Assembly: GCF_021404545.1 (NCBI RefSeq)
Contig: NZ_JAAWWD010000035.1
Location: 1-64,000, forward strand
Direction: 5' to 3'
From: Aestuariivita sp.
GTDB taxonomy: Bacteria; Pseudomonadota; Alphaproteobacteria; Rhodobacterales; Rhodobacteraceae
Length of the DNA stretch: 64,000 nt
Part shown: positions 53,301-62,442 of the stretch, in pieces
How the letters are laid out: each line of letters begins with the position of its first letter
How positions within the stretch are numbered: position 1 is the first letter of the stretch
Notes under the pieces: model-generated
Databases searched by the model: none
What the model was told of the DNA's origin: nothing
The model's input: only the letters and a program-made list of their open reading frames with translations
Made by a program: the position numbers and the translations under genes

Positions 53301-53443
53301 TGTTGACGCTGATCGGGGTGCCCGCCCTCTACCATACCTATCTGCGCAACGAGCGGCGGGCCGAAATGGAAACGCGTTCGCCGACCCTGGCCCGCAAGGA
53401 CACCGCGATAAGGACCAAGGAGGTTCCTCTGGCGGCCGAATAG
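50324..53443 (+). CDS. RND-family efflux pump
   Basis: The 1039-residue transporter begins MQIAGFSIEKPLYTWILILF and has 12 membrane segments in two sets with two large periplasmic loops. ALIIAMGMLVDNAIVVAEG is the family TM4 proton-relay motif with its Asp, and GMLIKNAIVLVEEID the TM10 counterpart. It belongs to the HAE-type RND pumps. ATG 50324 lies four bases after the adaptor stop. Substrates are probably toxic hydrophobic compounds; the exact ones are unknown. Confidence 0.93.
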   Translation: MQIAGFSIEKPLYTWILILFCVFGGAAGYISVGKLEDPVFTLKSALIVTSYPGATASDVAIEVSEVLEAEIQQMDEVDFITSNNTPGLSVIEVTIKDTYDGTELPQVWDDMRDRVADAVPNLPPDALTPTVNDSFGDVYGLLYAVSAPGYSDAAVWDMATFLRRELLTVDGVANAEVLGLPEEAIFVEPASQSLTSFGVPPEVIIGAVSAADEVVATGTADNGRQDVRINAPAPDDSVGEIGALTFGFQGQVINLTDVADVYRGRVDAPRQIIRHNGIEAFTIGVAGLTSENIVTVGQRVEARLAEITALLPAGVTLEPVYEQHRVVDAANRDFLRNLVMSVSVVIGVLALFMGWRAAIVVGGSLLLTVSFTFFFMSLLDIKVERISLGALIIAMGMLVDNAIVVAEGMQVQMRRGRKAIDAANEVARRTQVPLLGATVIGIMAFAGIGLSPDSSGEFMISLFAVISISLMLSWGLAVTVTPLLASYFFRTEADNPGADPYDTLFFRGYAAVVRGALRARWLVIVALIGAMASGIGAMGFVKQQFFPPATTPIFYLNYKAAQGTSIRAASEDLAVIERWLLDHPMVEAVTTTLGASMTRYVLTYTPEDPDPSYGQLVVRVTDQSEMAALKEDLTAFADRAVPWAETRVQQIIYGPPVGADVELRLSGPDPAVLRSLAAEAQALLETETDLLMTERTNWREPELDTRPIFAADRAQALGISRSDVSQAIALATDGLRVGTFRENDRLVPIFIRTPDAEQSHTGFLLDQPIYAPTPGRYTSLAQVIDGFDVVTRNTLIQRRDRTPTISVQAFTVPGVLPPQAFAEIRAPIEAMPLPPGYRMEWGGEFESASTAQVSLGRQMPLAFGTMLLITVLLFGKLRQTAVIWTVVPMAVTGVGLGLLFTGLPFSFTALLGLLSLSGMLIKNAIVLVEEIDAQKREEGLPQSEAIVTASVSRLRPVVLAAATTILGMVPLLSDAFFASMAVSIMAGLGFASLLTLIGVPALYHTYLRNERRAEMETRSPTLARKDTAIRTKEVPLAAE

Positions 53444-53614
53444 ACCGTATGGAGCTTGGCTCTTGCCGGTCATTGGCGCTGCAAGAACCGCGATGAGCCG
53501 TGCCAAAGACCCACCTCCTGTTCGTTCCGGTCGGCCCTGCACCGGACAATGGCCCCACGTCGCGCATCAGACTGCGCCTTTAGGGAGATGCCTACCGCTA
53601 TTGGCGGTACCGCG

Positions 53615-54625
53615 CTATGCCGCGTGTTCGCGCGCGGTCGGAATGATTGCACCCTCGATAAGCTGCATCAGATCGCCGAAATACCCCCCGCTGCGGGCCG
53701 GACGCGTGGGATCCGAGGTGATCGCAACGCTCAGCGCAAGATTGGGCACGATGCAGATCAGCTGCCCGCCATAGCCGCGCGCCAGGGCAAAGCGCTCCTT
53801 ACCGGCACGGCCCAGAAACCAACCATATCCGTAGTCCAGCCCGGAAAAGACCGAGCGCGTCCGCGGCACAAACGACCGTTCGACCCAGGCGGAGCTGAGC
53901 ACCTGCTCACCCGCCCACTGCCCGCCATTCAGATAAAGCTCTCCGAAGCGCACCATATCCGACAGGCTGAGCGCCATCTCATTGCCGCCCAGAAAACGCC
54001 CCTGAGGGTCACGCGTCCAGGCAGGGATGTCGATGCCCAGAGGTCGGCCAAGACGGCGCCGCGCGAGGGTCAGAAGGCTTTGACCCGACACCTCCGACAG
54101 CACGGCCCCCAGCACGTGAAATGACCCGGTGGAATAAAGCATGCGGCCCCCCGGCATTGCCACGAAGGGCCGCGTCAGCGCGTCCGTGACCCAGTCTGCG
54201 CTGCTGATCCAGGCGCCATAATTGGCGCCCGATGTCCGCTCCAACCCGGCTTGCATGGTCAGCAGATGTTCGATGGTGATCGACCTCACCCTGGGATCGG
54301 CGCCCTGCGGGATCAACTGCGGCGCCACGTCGCCAAGCGTGGCTCTCAACGCTGCAATCTCGCCGCGATCCAGCGCGGCCCCGGTCAGCGCCGCGACAAC
54401 TGTCTTGGAGACCGATTTGACCGGCACCGCGCGCCCCAGCGGCGGGCCGCGAAACACCTCCGACAGAACCCGTGCCCCGCCCTGGCGGATCACCATCGCA
54501 TGACACTGATCAAGCGCGCGGGCTTGGGCCGCGACAGCCTGCCATGGGGCAGATCGTGCCGCAGCAGGCATTGCGCTGAGCGCAATCGCCCCGGCCAGGA
54601 AGCTGCGACGGCTGGGATGGTACAT
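53615..54625 (-). CDS. secreted serine hydrolase (class C beta-lactamase/PBP-like)
   Basis: The 336-residue protein from ATG 54625 has GGAGAG upstream and a Tat-like signal (RRSFLAGAIALSAMPAAA). The active-site motif SVSK lies in PVKSVSKTVVAALTG, the YxN-position motif in MLYSTGSFHVLG, and the third motif in ARGYGGQ near the end. It fits the S12 serine-hydrolase group, with possible esterase or peptidase activity; true beta-lactamase action cannot be claimed. It stands alone on the minus strand, with about 170-bp and 260-bp gaps on either side. Confidence 0.85.
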   Translation of the reverse strand: MYHPSRRSFLAGAIALSAMPAAARSAPWQAVAAQARALDQCHAMVIRQGGARVLSEVFRGPPLGRAVPVKSVSKTVVAALTGAALDRGEIAALRATLGDVAPQLIPQGADPRVRSITIEHLLTMQAGLERTSGANYGAWISSADWVTDALTRPFVAMPGGRMLYSTGSFHVLGAVLSEVSGQSLLTLARRRLGRPLGIDIPAWTRDPQGRFLGGNEMALSLSDMVRFGELYLNGGQWAGEQVLSSAWVERSFVPRTRSVFSGLDYGYGWFLGRAGKERFALARGYGGQLICIVPNLALSVAITSDPTRPARSGGYFGDLMQLIEGAIIPTAREHAA

Positions 54626-54887
54626 AAGGTCTCTCCAGTTCGTTGCACCGAAGATAGGCTGTCGGACCACCCTTGCCATTCAGAAAGCCGTGAACGCATT
54701 CGGTATTGGGTTCGTGCGGTTTGACACATGGTTTGATCCGCAGCGGATATCCGATCCCCGGGGGCTCGGCCCAAGCAGCGGGGCGCGCAAGAACGCAATG
54801 CCCATGGCCATTTGGCGCAAGGACATCAAGAAACTCTGCCCCAGTGGCGCCATATCGGATATGCTATGATCCCGAAGTGGCGATGCA

Positions 54888-55661
54888 TTGGGACCGAGTA
54901 TTGTGAACCTGACCGAAGCGGAATCCAGCCTGATCTTTTCGATCATGCACGATCTGAGTGGTGAGTTCGACCATTCCGAGGTGCGCCAGCGTGTGGGGCA
55001 AAAACTGCTGGAACTGCTCAAGGCGGATCACTTTGCCTCGTATGTCTGGGACGCACGGACGCAGAAATTCGTCTCATGCGTTCAGATCAACATGAGCGAC
55101 GACAATCTGCGCGGCTATGAAAGCTATTTCCAGTTCCACGACCCGATCACGCCGATCCTGCAAAAGCGGCGCAAAGCCACCCCGGTCAGTGATGTGATGC
55201 GCCATGACCGCCTGGTACGAACCGAGTTCTTCAATGATTTCCTCAAGCAGGACGGGCTCTGCTATGGGATGAACTTCTTTGCCTATGACCGTGGCGACAA
55301 CATCGGTGATCTGCGGATCTGGCGCGGAGCCAACCGCGAGGATTTCACGCCCCGCGATGCCCAGATCGTCGATGCGATCGGACCCAGCCTGGTCAATGCG
55401 CTGATCCGGGCGCGCAGCCTTTCGGATCAGGCGCCATCGCTAAGGTTTGCGCAGATTGCCGATGATCTGAGCTTTACCGTGCGCGAGGCCGAGGTGGCCG
55501 ATCTGCTGGTCACCGGGCTGACCGATGACGAGATCTGCGGCAAGCTGGGGTTTTCCAAACCCACGCTGCGCACCCATATCGCCGCGATATTTCGGAAATC
55601 GGGCCTGAACCGCCGCACCCAACTGGCCCAGTTCCTGGCCGAGAAAAATCATCATTTGTGA
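54888..55661 (+). CDS. LuxR-family transcriptional regulator
   Basis: Up to 257 residues. The first 170 form a GAF-like sensor region (VGQKLLELLKADHFASYVWD, DDNLRGYESYFQFHDPI), and the C terminus is a LuxR-type HTH (TVREAEVADLLVTGLTDDEICGKLGF to RTQLAQFL). The start is TTG 54888 or GTG 54903; neither has a strong ribosome-binding site. It lies 59 bases before the amidase operon on the same strand and likely controls it. There is no receiver domain with conserved Asp, and no luxI gene nearby, so quorum sensing is not indicated. Confidence 0.82.
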   Translation: MGPSIVNLTEAESSLIFSIMHDLSGEFDHSEVRQRVGQKLLELLKADHFASYVWDARTQKFVSCVQINMSDDNLRGYESYFQFHDPITPILQKRRKATPVSDVMRHDRLVRTEFFNDFLKQDGLCYGMNFFAYDRGDNIGDLRIWRGANREDFTPRDAQIVDAIGPSLVNALIRARSLSDQAPSLRFAQIADDLSFTVREAEVADLLVTGLTDDEICGKLGFSKPTLRTHIAAIFRKSGLNRRTQLAQFLAEKNHHL

Positions 55662-55720
55662 TGATAGCCACCTGAGCGTGGCTGTTTCTATCCTGTCTCT
55701 GATCACTCAGGGAGGCATGG

Positions 55721-57103
55721 ATGACCACGGATTTAGAGAGTTTGGATGCGGTTGGCGCCATTGCCGCGCTCAAGGACGGATCGGTCAGCCCGGTGGCCTA
55801 TGCCGAGGCCCTGACCGAGAGAGCCGCAGCCCATACCGAACTGAACGCGTTGCAGCATTTCGATGCCGCCTATCTGGTGCGCGCGGCGCGGGATGCCTTC
55901 GAGGCCGATCCAGGCGCGGCGTTGGCCGGTTTGCCGTTGGTGGCAAAGGACAACATCAACACGACCGCCTATCCCACCTCTGGCGGGACCGCCGCGCTTT
56001 TGGAGCATACACCGGCCAGGGATGCGGGTGTGGTGCGCCGGATCACGCAGGCCGGAGGGGTCATCGGGGCCAAATCGGGCATGCACGAGCTGGCCTTTGG
56101 CATCACTTCCAACAACAGTGTCACTGGCGCGATCCATAATCCCGCCGATCACGCGATGATCCCGGGCGGATCCTCTGGCGGCACCGCCGCGTCGGTTGCG
56201 GCTGGCATCTTTCCGGCGGGTCTGGGAACCGATACTGGCGGATCTTGCCGGATCCCAGCGGCCCTTTGCGGGGTGATCGGGTTTCGCCCCACGACCGGAC
56301 GCTATGACGGTGACGGGATTGTCCCGATCTCTCACACCCGCGATACGGCAGGTCCCCTGGCACGATCCGTGCGCGACATCGCGCTGCTGGATGCGGTGCT
56401 GGCAGGCGAAGACGACACTCTGCCGGAAGCTGGGATTACCGAGATCACGCTTGGCGTGCCGCGCCAGATGTTCTTTGAGGATCTCGACCCGGTGGTCGAG
56501 CGCGCGGTCGAGGCCGCTCTATCCCAGCTCTCATCCGCAGGGGCAACGCTGGTCGAGGTGAGCCTCGAGCCGATCTGGCCCCATAACGAGGCGTTCAGCT
56601 TCCCGGTCGTCTTTTACGAGGTCATGCGGGACCTTCCCGCCTATCTGGCCGAACATGCGCCAGATGTATCGTTTGACACGCTTGTTGAGGGCATCGGATC
56701 GCCGGATGTTGCGGGCGCCATCGCCAGTCAGTTGGGCGCGGACGCCATGCCCGAGGCCGCCTACCGCGCCGCGATGGACCAGCATCGCCCCGCGATGCGT
56801 CAGATCTATGAGCAGCTCTTCCAAGACCACGCCCTCGACGCGATCGCGTTTCCGACCACGCCGCTGCCCGCGCGGCCCATCGGCAGCGATGAAACCGTCA
56901 GCCTGAACGGTAAGGACGTGCCCACCTTCCCCACCTATATCCGCAACACCGATCTGGCTTCCAATATCGGGGCGCCGGGGATTTCGCTGCCCTGCCCGGT
57001 GTCGTCCGGATTGCCGGTTGGGATCGAATTCGACGCTCGCCCGGGCCGGGACCGCGCCCTTTTGGGCCTGGCCCGCGCGGTCGAGCATGCACTGGCGCGC
57101 TAG
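55721..57103 (+). CDS. amidase (amidase-signature family)
   Basis: The 460-residue cytoplasmic hydrolase has the Ser-cisSer-Lys triad of amidase-signature enzymes: Lys76 in LPLVAKDNINT, Ser151 in PGGSSGGTAAS and Ser175 in GTDTGGSCRIP. It would hydrolyse an amide, perhaps a simple aliphatic amide or a carbamoyl compound. It is followed by a complete ABC importer of the urea/amide type, so imported amides are the likely substrate. GGGAGG lies before ATG 55721. Confidence 0.93.
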   Translation: MTTDLESLDAVGAIAALKDGSVSPVAYAEALTERAAAHTELNALQHFDAAYLVRAARDAFEADPGAALAGLPLVAKDNINTTAYPTSGGTAALLEHTPARDAGVVRRITQAGGVIGAKSGMHELAFGITSNNSVTGAIHNPADHAMIPGGSSGGTAASVAAGIFPAGLGTDTGGSCRIPAALCGVIGFRPTTGRYDGDGIVPISHTRDTAGPLARSVRDIALLDAVLAGEDDTLPEAGITEITLGVPRQMFFEDLDPVVERAVEAALSQLSSAGATLVEVSLEPIWPHNEAFSFPVVFYEVMRDLPAYLAEHAPDVSFDTLVEGIGSPDVAGAIASQLGADAMPEAAYRAAMDQHRPAMRQIYEQLFQDHALDAIAFPTTPLPARPIGSDETVSLNGKDVPTFPTYIRNTDLASNIGAPGISLPCPVSSGLPVGIEFDARPGRDRALLGLARAVEHALAR

Positions 57104-57127
57104 ACGCCGACACCAACAAAAGGGAGA

Positions 57128-58279
57128 ATGATGATGAAAAAGATAACGGGCCTTTTGGCCAGCACCGCCGTCGCTTTGGCGTTGACCGGGGGCGTGGCCA
57201 GCGCCGAGATCAAGATTGGCGTGCTGGTGCCGGATTCAGGGCCTGCGGGGCTGTTCGGCCCGTCCACCCGGAACGCCGCCATGCTGGCCGCGCAGCAGAT
57301 CAACGCCCAAGGCGGGATCAATGGCGAAGAGATCGAACTGATCTTTGCCGATGTCGGCGTGCCACCCGCTGAAGCGTCTCAGGCGGCGCTGCGCCTTTGG
57401 AAAGGCGACGGTGTCGCGGCCTTTGTCGGCATGCACGATTCAGCGGTGCGCGAGGCGCTGCTCGGGCGATTCAACGGGCAGGTTCCATATGTCTATACCC
57501 CGGTTTACGAGGGGAAGTCCTGTGCCAGCGGCCTCTACGTCACCGGAGAGACACCCAGTCAGCAACTGGCCCCCGTCATCCCTTATCTGATGGAGGCCGA
57601 AAACGTCTCCAAATGGTATCTGATCGGTCATGATTACAACTGGCCGCGCGACACCAACGCCTTGGCCAAAGAGTACATCGCCGAGGCCGGTGGTGAGGTC
57701 GTGGGCGAGGAATACGTGCCCTTTACCGTCGCGGAATTCGACAGCTCGCTCCAGCGCATTCGGGAAAGCGGCGCCGACGCTGTCCTGATCACATTGGTCG
57801 GTGGCGGCTCGGTCGGGTTCAATGTCAGCTTTGCCGGGTTCGGACTGGACGATCAGGCGATCCGTCTGGGGACCTTGATCGAAGAGAACACGCTGGCCGG
57901 GATCGGGGCCGACAACGCGGGCAGGCTCTTTTCCTCGTCTGGCTATTTTTCTTCGATCCAGACCGAAGCGGCGGCGACATTCGCCTCCGATTACACCGCG
58001 GCCTTTGGCGCGGATGCGCCGCCCCTGAACGGGTTGGGACAATCGGCCTACGAAGGGCTGATGCTGCTCGCGGCCCTCGCAGAAGAGGCCGGTAGCCTGG
58101 ATGTCGCCGCGATGGACGCCGCCGCCGAAGGGCTGACATGGCGCACGCCGCGCGGAGACAACACGATGATCGGGCGTCATATGGCTCAGACGATCTATCT
58201 GGCGGACGGCACCGGAGGCGCGTTCGAGATCGTGACATCCTTCGACGCTGTCCCCTCCTCCGAAGCCTGCGACGGCTGA
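57128..58279 (+). CDS. ABC transporter substrate-binding protein (amide/urea/branched-chain amino acid type)
   Basis: The 383-residue protein has a Sec signal (KKITGLLASTAVALALTGGVASA) and a periplasmic-binding fold beginning EIKIGVLVPDSGPAGLFGPS. The closest known groups are AmiC/FmdD/UrtA-like amide-binding proteins and LivJ. It is 24 bases after the amidase gene, GGGAGAATG at the start, and followed by the permease genes. The adjacent amidase suggests an amide ligand. Confidence 0.9.
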   Translation: MMMKKITGLLASTAVALALTGGVASAEIKIGVLVPDSGPAGLFGPSTRNAAMLAAQQINAQGGINGEEIELIFADVGVPPAEASQAALRLWKGDGVAAFVGMHDSAVREALLGRFNGQVPYVYTPVYEGKSCASGLYVTGETPSQQLAPVIPYLMEAENVSKWYLIGHDYNWPRDTNALAKEYIAEAGGEVVGEEYVPFTVAEFDSSLQRIRESGADAVLITLVGGGSVGFNVSFAGFGLDDQAIRLGTLIEENTLAGIGADNAGRLFSSSGYFSSIQTEAAATFASDYTAAFGADAPPLNGLGQSAYEGLMLLAALAEEAGSLDVAAMDAAAEGLTWRTPRGDNTMIGRHMAQTIYLADGTGGAFEIVTSFDAVPSSEACDG

Positions 58280-58284
58280 GGCGC

Positions 58285-59133
58285 ATGTCGCTTGTTCTGA
58301 TCCTCAACCTAATCTGGCAGATCAGCACGCTGGCGCTGGTGGCGCTGGGGCTTGCGATTGTGTTCGGCAAGCTCAGGATCATGAATATGGCGCATGGGGA
58401 ATTTGTGATGATCGGAGCCTATGCGCCGGTCATCACGGCCTCGCTGGGTTTGCCCGGGTGGCTTCAGCTTCCGGTCTGCATCCTAACGGTCGCCTTGGTG
58501 GCCTTTGTTCTGGAACGTAGCGTGATCAGGCACCTTTACGGGCGCATGTTCGACAGCCTGCTTGCAACCTGGGGCATCGCAATCCTGCTGCGTGAGGGGG
58601 TCGAGCTGATCTTTGGCCGAGGCTATCAGTCGGTCAGCCCGCCGATTGCGGGCACGGTGACAATCCTGGGCGCGGATTACCCGGCCTATCGGATCGCGGT
58701 GATTGCCGGCATCGCGGTCGGGTTCGCGGTGCTGGCCTGGTGGAACCGTCGCTCGAAGGTGGCCACGCGGATCAAGGCGATGGTCGGCAATCCAGAATTG
58801 GCCCAGGCGGTGGGAATCAACACCGCGCGCCTGTCGGCGGGAGCGTTCGTCTTTGGCTGCTGCACCGCGGGCCTTGCCGGTCTGGTGCTGGCCCCAACCA
58901 TCCGGATCGAGCCGATGATGGGCCTCGATTATCTGATCCGCGCGTTCTTTGCGCTTGTCGTGGGCGGTTTGGGCAGCCTCGAAGGGCTGGCGATTGGCGC
59001 GGGCATCATCGCGGGCACGCAATCGTTGCTGGGGGCGCTGGCCAGCCAGACCTATGGGTATCTTGCGGTCCTGACCCTCTCAATCCTCTTTTTGTGGCTG
59101 AAACCCGATGGCATCCGTCCTTCTTCCCGCTAG
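58285..59133 (+). CDS. branched-chain-type ABC permease (LivH/UrtB-like)
   Basis: The 282-residue protein has about eight membrane segments, with VFGKLRIMNMAHGEFVMIGAYAP and TRIKAMVGNPELAQAVGINTARLS typical of LivH/UrtB. The final GLGSLEGLAIGAGIIAGTQSL precedes the last helices. It forms one half of the translocation pore. It overlaps the next gene by 26 bases, so both are made together. Confidence 0.92.
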   Translation: MSLVLILNLIWQISTLALVALGLAIVFGKLRIMNMAHGEFVMIGAYAPVITASLGLPGWLQLPVCILTVALVAFVLERSVIRHLYGRMFDSLLATWGIAILLREGVELIFGRGYQSVSPPIAGTVTILGADYPAYRIAVIAGIAVGFAVLAWWNRRSKVATRIKAMVGNPELAQAVGINTARLSAGAFVFGCCTAGLAGLVLAPTIRIEPMMGLDYLIRAFFALVVGGLGSLEGLAIGAGIIAGTQSLLGALASQTYGYLAVLTLSILFLWLKPDGIRPSSR

Positions 59134-60853
59134 TCTGCTTCTGGCGGTGCTGATGTTGATCCCCGAGCTTTTCGGGGATTTCATGGCCTATCAGATCGGG
59201 CTTTATCTGATCTATGGAATTGCCGCGCAAGGGATCGGGTATCTCTGGGGCAAGACCGGTGTTCTTCCCCTGGGGCAGGCGCTCTTTTTCGGTGTCGCTG
59301 CCTATGTGACCGCAATCGCGCTGCGGGATGTGCAGGGGTTGGGAGCGCAGCTTGTGCTGGCCCTGCTGGTGCTGGCGGTCCTGGCAGGCGCGGCGTTTGT
59401 TCTGGCCACGCTGATTTTCCGGGGCCGCAGCGAGAGCGGGCCATATTTCTCGCTCGTCACACTGGCGCTGGCGATGATCGCCGAGCAGGTGGCAGGCACG
59501 GCCACCGGCCTGACTGGCGGCTTTAACGGGCTAAGCGGGTTTCAGAGCCTTGCCGCGCTCGACCCGTTTGGCGGGTTCTACTATGTCATCGTGGCCGCCA
59601 CGGTGCTGGTCAGCCTGCTCCTTTTGATCCTCAACCGGTTGCCCGCGACCCTGATCGCGCGGGCGGTTGCGGATAACGAGCCGCGCTTGCAGCTTTTGGG
59701 GTTTCCAACCCATGTGGTCAAAGGCATGGCCTTTGCATTCTCAGCGGTGATCGCCGCGTTGGCGGGCGGGCTCTTTGCATCTCACCAAGGGATCGTGACG
59801 CCAACCTCCACTGGCTTTGCGCTTTCTGCCGAACTGGTCATTCTGGCCGCCGTGGGGGGGCGGTTTCATGTCTTTGGTCCGCTTCTGGGGGCGGTCGTGG
59901 TCGGCTGGGCCTCGGCCGAGCTGCGCGACAGTTTCCCCTATTGGGAGCTTTTGATGGCGGTCGCGTTCATCCTGGTGGTGCTCAAGGCACCCGGCGGGCT
60001 GGCAGAACTGATCGAGCGGGCGTTTCGCCAAGCCTGGCCCGCCAAACCACCGGTTCCGCAACCACCGCTGGAGGCGCCGCCCCCTTTGGCCGCACAGGCG
60101 GCCCAACCGTTGAAATTCCAGGATGTCGAGTTGAGGATCGGGGTTGTGCGGATCCTGAACGGCGTGTCCTTTGAAACCCCGGCAACAGGCATCGTCAGCA
60201 TCATTGGCCCCAATGGCGCGGGCAAGACCAGCGCGCTGAACACGATCACCGGCAATCTCCATCCGACCGGCGGCAGCATCTGCCTGGGCGATGCCCGGAT
60301 CGACATGCGCCCTCCCTACCGTGCGTTGGGCAGCGGTATCGGGCGCAAGCTTCAGGTGCCGTCGGTGTTTTTCTCGATGAGCGTGTCGGAAAACCTGACG
60401 ATCGCCATGATGGCCGGACGCGCGCGCAGGCTCGACTATCTCAAACCCTCCACGTTCCGCTGGCGCTCCGCCGCGTTGGCCCGGGTTCTGGAACATCCCT
60501 CGGTGCCGCTGAAAGACGAAGTCACACAACCGGTCGGCACTCTGCCGCAGGGACATCGGCAGTTCCTGGAGTTCGCAATGACCGCAGCCTCCGCGCCGCC
60601 GGTTCTTTTGCTGGACGAGCCCTGTGCGGGCCTCTCGCCGGATGAGACCGCCCTGATGACCGATCTGGTGCGGCAATATCAGGCGGAAACAGGTGCGCTG
60701 GTCATTGTGATCGAACATGACATGAGCATTGTCGAGGCGATCTCGGACAAGGTGCTGGTCCTGCATCAGGGCCGTGTCCTGGCGTTTGACACCTATGCGG
60801 CGATCCGGGCCGACCCGCAGGTGAGCATGGTCTATGCCGGAGGGACCAAATGA
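59108..60853 (+). CDS. fused ABC permease-ATPase (LivM-LivG/UrtC-UrtD-like)
   Basis: The 581-residue protein fuses the second permease half with an ATPase. Residues 1-310 have about nine helices with GKTGVLPLGQALFFGVAAYV, NGLSGFQ and the LivM-like RAVADNEPRLQLLG segment. A Pro-rich linker (PAKPPVPQPPLEAPP) leads to the ATPase: Walker A GPNGAGKTSA, Walker B LLLDEPCAGLS. The signature reads LPQGHRQFLEFAM, closest to the UrtD form LSHGQKQWLEIGM. Normally these are two genes, so the fusion is notable. Confidence 0.9.
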   Translation: MASVLLPASLLLAVLMLIPELFGDFMAYQIGLYLIYGIAAQGIGYLWGKTGVLPLGQALFFGVAAYVTAIALRDVQGLGAQLVLALLVLAVLAGAAFVLATLIFRGRSESGPYFSLVTLALAMIAEQVAGTATGLTGGFNGLSGFQSLAALDPFGGFYYVIVAATVLVSLLLLILNRLPATLIARAVADNEPRLQLLGFPTHVVKGMAFAFSAVIAALAGGLFASHQGIVTPTSTGFALSAELVILAAVGGRFHVFGPLLGAVVVGWASAELRDSFPYWELLMAVAFILVVLKAPGGLAELIERAFRQAWPAKPPVPQPPLEAPPPLAAQAAQPLKFQDVELRIGVVRILNGVSFETPATGIVSIIGPNGAGKTSALNTITGNLHPTGGSICLGDARIDMRPPYRALGSGIGRKLQVPSVFFSMSVSENLTIAMMAGRARRLDYLKPSTFRWRSAALARVLEHPSVPLKDEVTQPVGTLPQGHRQFLEFAMTAASAPPVLLLDEPCAGLSPDETALMTDLVRQYQAETGALVIVIEHDMSIVEAISDKVLVLHQGRVLAFDTYAAIRADPQVSMVYAGGTK

Positions 60854-61533
60854 CCACGCTTCTTGAGATTGACGGGCTGACTGGCGGATATCGCGATACC
60901 AATGTCATCTTTGATCTGACAACCCGGATCGCGCCAGGCAAGGTGATGGGCGTGTTCGGCCGCAACGGGGTCGGCAAGACCACCCTCGCGCGTCTGGTGC
61001 AGGGCAGTCTGTTGCCTGCGGAAGGCATGATTACGCTCGCCGGGGCCGAGATCACCTTCCGCCCCGCCTATGAGCGGCGCGCGCTTGGCATCGGTTACAT
61101 GCCGCAAACGGCCATGGTCTTCGACGATCTGACGGTACGTGAAAACCTGAGCCTGGGACAGACGGGGCACGCCCCCGACCTGTATTTCGAGCGGTTTCCC
61201 AGATTGGCCGAACGCCTGGATCAACTGGCCGGTACGATGTCCGGCGGAGAACGCAAGATCCTCGCTTTTGTCCGCGCCATGATCGAAGACACCCAGTTGA
61301 TCGTTCTGGACGAACCCTCCGAAGGGGTGCAGCCTGAAAACATCGACCACATGGCCGCCTGCATCACAGAGCGCGCCGCGTCGGGCGCGGGCGTGATGCT
61401 GTGTGAGCAAAATCTGAGCTTTCTGACAGGCATTTCTGACCATTATCTGGGTCTGGACGCGGGGTCTGTCGTACTCGACAAAGCGCGCGATAAGGCCACT
61501 CAGGACGAGATTCGCGCGATCCTGACACTTTAA
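60850..61533 (+). CDS. ABC transporter ATPase (LivF/UrtE-like)
   Basis: The 227-residue ATPase has Walker A GRNGVGKTTLARL, signature MSGGERKILAFVRA, Walker B LIVLDEPSEGV and the switch-loop region LCEQNLSFL. It pairs with the ATPase half of the fused protein to power import. It starts four bases inside the fused gene (ATGA) and ends the amidase-transporter operon. Confidence 0.92.
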   Translation: MTTLLEIDGLTGGYRDTNVIFDLTTRIAPGKVMGVFGRNGVGKTTLARLVQGSLLPAEGMITLAGAEITFRPAYERRALGIGYMPQTAMVFDDLTVRENLSLGQTGHAPDLYFERFPRLAERLDQLAGTMSGGERKILAFVRAMIEDTQLIVLDEPSEGVQPENIDHMAACITERAASGAGVMLCEQNLSFLTGISDHYLGLDAGSVVLDKARDKATQDEIRAILTL

Positions 61534-62007
61534 GAACCACCGCAGAGCGTATATGTCGGATCCAGGATTGCGCGGTGCCAAAGCCGCGACGTATCACAGC
61601 CCGGCGATAACGGCGACTTGGGTTAGGGTGCTGATGTCGCGGGCCTATTGCGTGCCGTCTGAGAGACGCGCGACAGCTTGACCGGGTTCAGACCCCGGAG
61701 CGACCTGCGAACCGGGTTCGAGTGTTTTGTGAGCTGGGTCAGGCAAGACCGGGATCGGCCGGATCCGTGGTTCTGATCGACCCATGTCGCCGCCTGTCGT
61801 TAGGTCATCCTCAGGCTGGACGCGGCGTTCCTCTGGCCACCGGCGGACACACGCCAATAGGCTGCACGGAGCAAAAAGTGCGGCTCGGCGTAAACGCGCC
61901 ACTCGCATTGTCGTTGATCATGCAAAAGTTGTATGTTTTCCAAAAGATCCTATATGCTTAAAAATAATGTTGGTTTTACAGAACCATCGTATCTTTTATG
62001 AGTTTAC
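61534..62007. other. intergenic region, 474 bp
   Basis: No supported gene is visible; short open frames on both strands lack ribosome-binding sites and protein-like composition. The last 100 bases are AT-rich and should hold the marR promoter. AAAAGAT (61942-61948) and ATCTTTT (61991-61997) form a wide inverted repeat there. Confidence 0.4.
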
Positions 62008-62442
62008 ATGCCATCCTCTCCGCCCTCCATTACCCATCACTTGGCCTATGTCCTGGCACAGGCCCATCGCGGCGTACACACCCGGTTTGAGAAACGACTG
62101 AAATCCGAAGGTGTCCAGGTCGAGCACTGGCGCACTCTGCGGGTTCTGTTCGACAGGGACGGGCTGTCGATGGGCGAACTTGCAGATCGTGTGCTGATGA
62201 ACCACCCCGCACTGACCAAGATGATCGACAAGATGGTTACCACGGGTCTCGTTCATCGAACGCTTGACCCACAGGACAACCGCAGGGTCAATATCTTTCT
62301 CACCGATAAGGGGCGCCAGTTCTATGAGCGTCTGCACCCGCATGACGAAAAGCTGCAAAGCGAATTCGAAGCGGCTCTGGGTGCCAAAAAGATGCAGACC
62401 CTCAGGCATCTTCTGAACGAAGTGATCGAACGGGCGAGCTAA
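62008..62442 (+). CDS. MarR-family transcriptional regulator
   Basis: The 144-residue protein has the MarR winged-helix layout: LAYVLAQAHRGVHTRFEKRL as the first helix, VLFDRDGLSMGELADRVLMNHPALTKMIDKMVTTGLV as the recognition region, and RTLDPQDNRRVNIFLTDKGR as the wing with its DxRxxxxxLT motif. It may regulate its own gene and the FAD oxidoreductase gene 230 bases downstream on the same strand. Ligand unknown. Confidence 0.9.
   Translation: MPSSPPSITHHLAYVLAQAHRGVHTRFEKRLKSEGVQVEHWRTLRVLFDRDGLSMGELADRVLMNHPALTKMIDKMVTTGLVHRTLDPQDNRRVNIFLTDKGRQFYERLHPHDEKLQSEFEAALGAKKMQTLRHLLNEVIERAS

Noticed and set aside
53615-54625. Beta-lactamase resistance gene
   Set aside because: Only general S12 serine hydrolase motifs are present; nothing shows activity on beta-lactams.
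54888-55661. Quorum-sensing LuxR with autoinducer domain
   Set aside because: No luxI gene is nearby and the sensor region shows no clear acyl-homoserine-lactone pocket motif; the position before an amidase operon suggests metabolic control.
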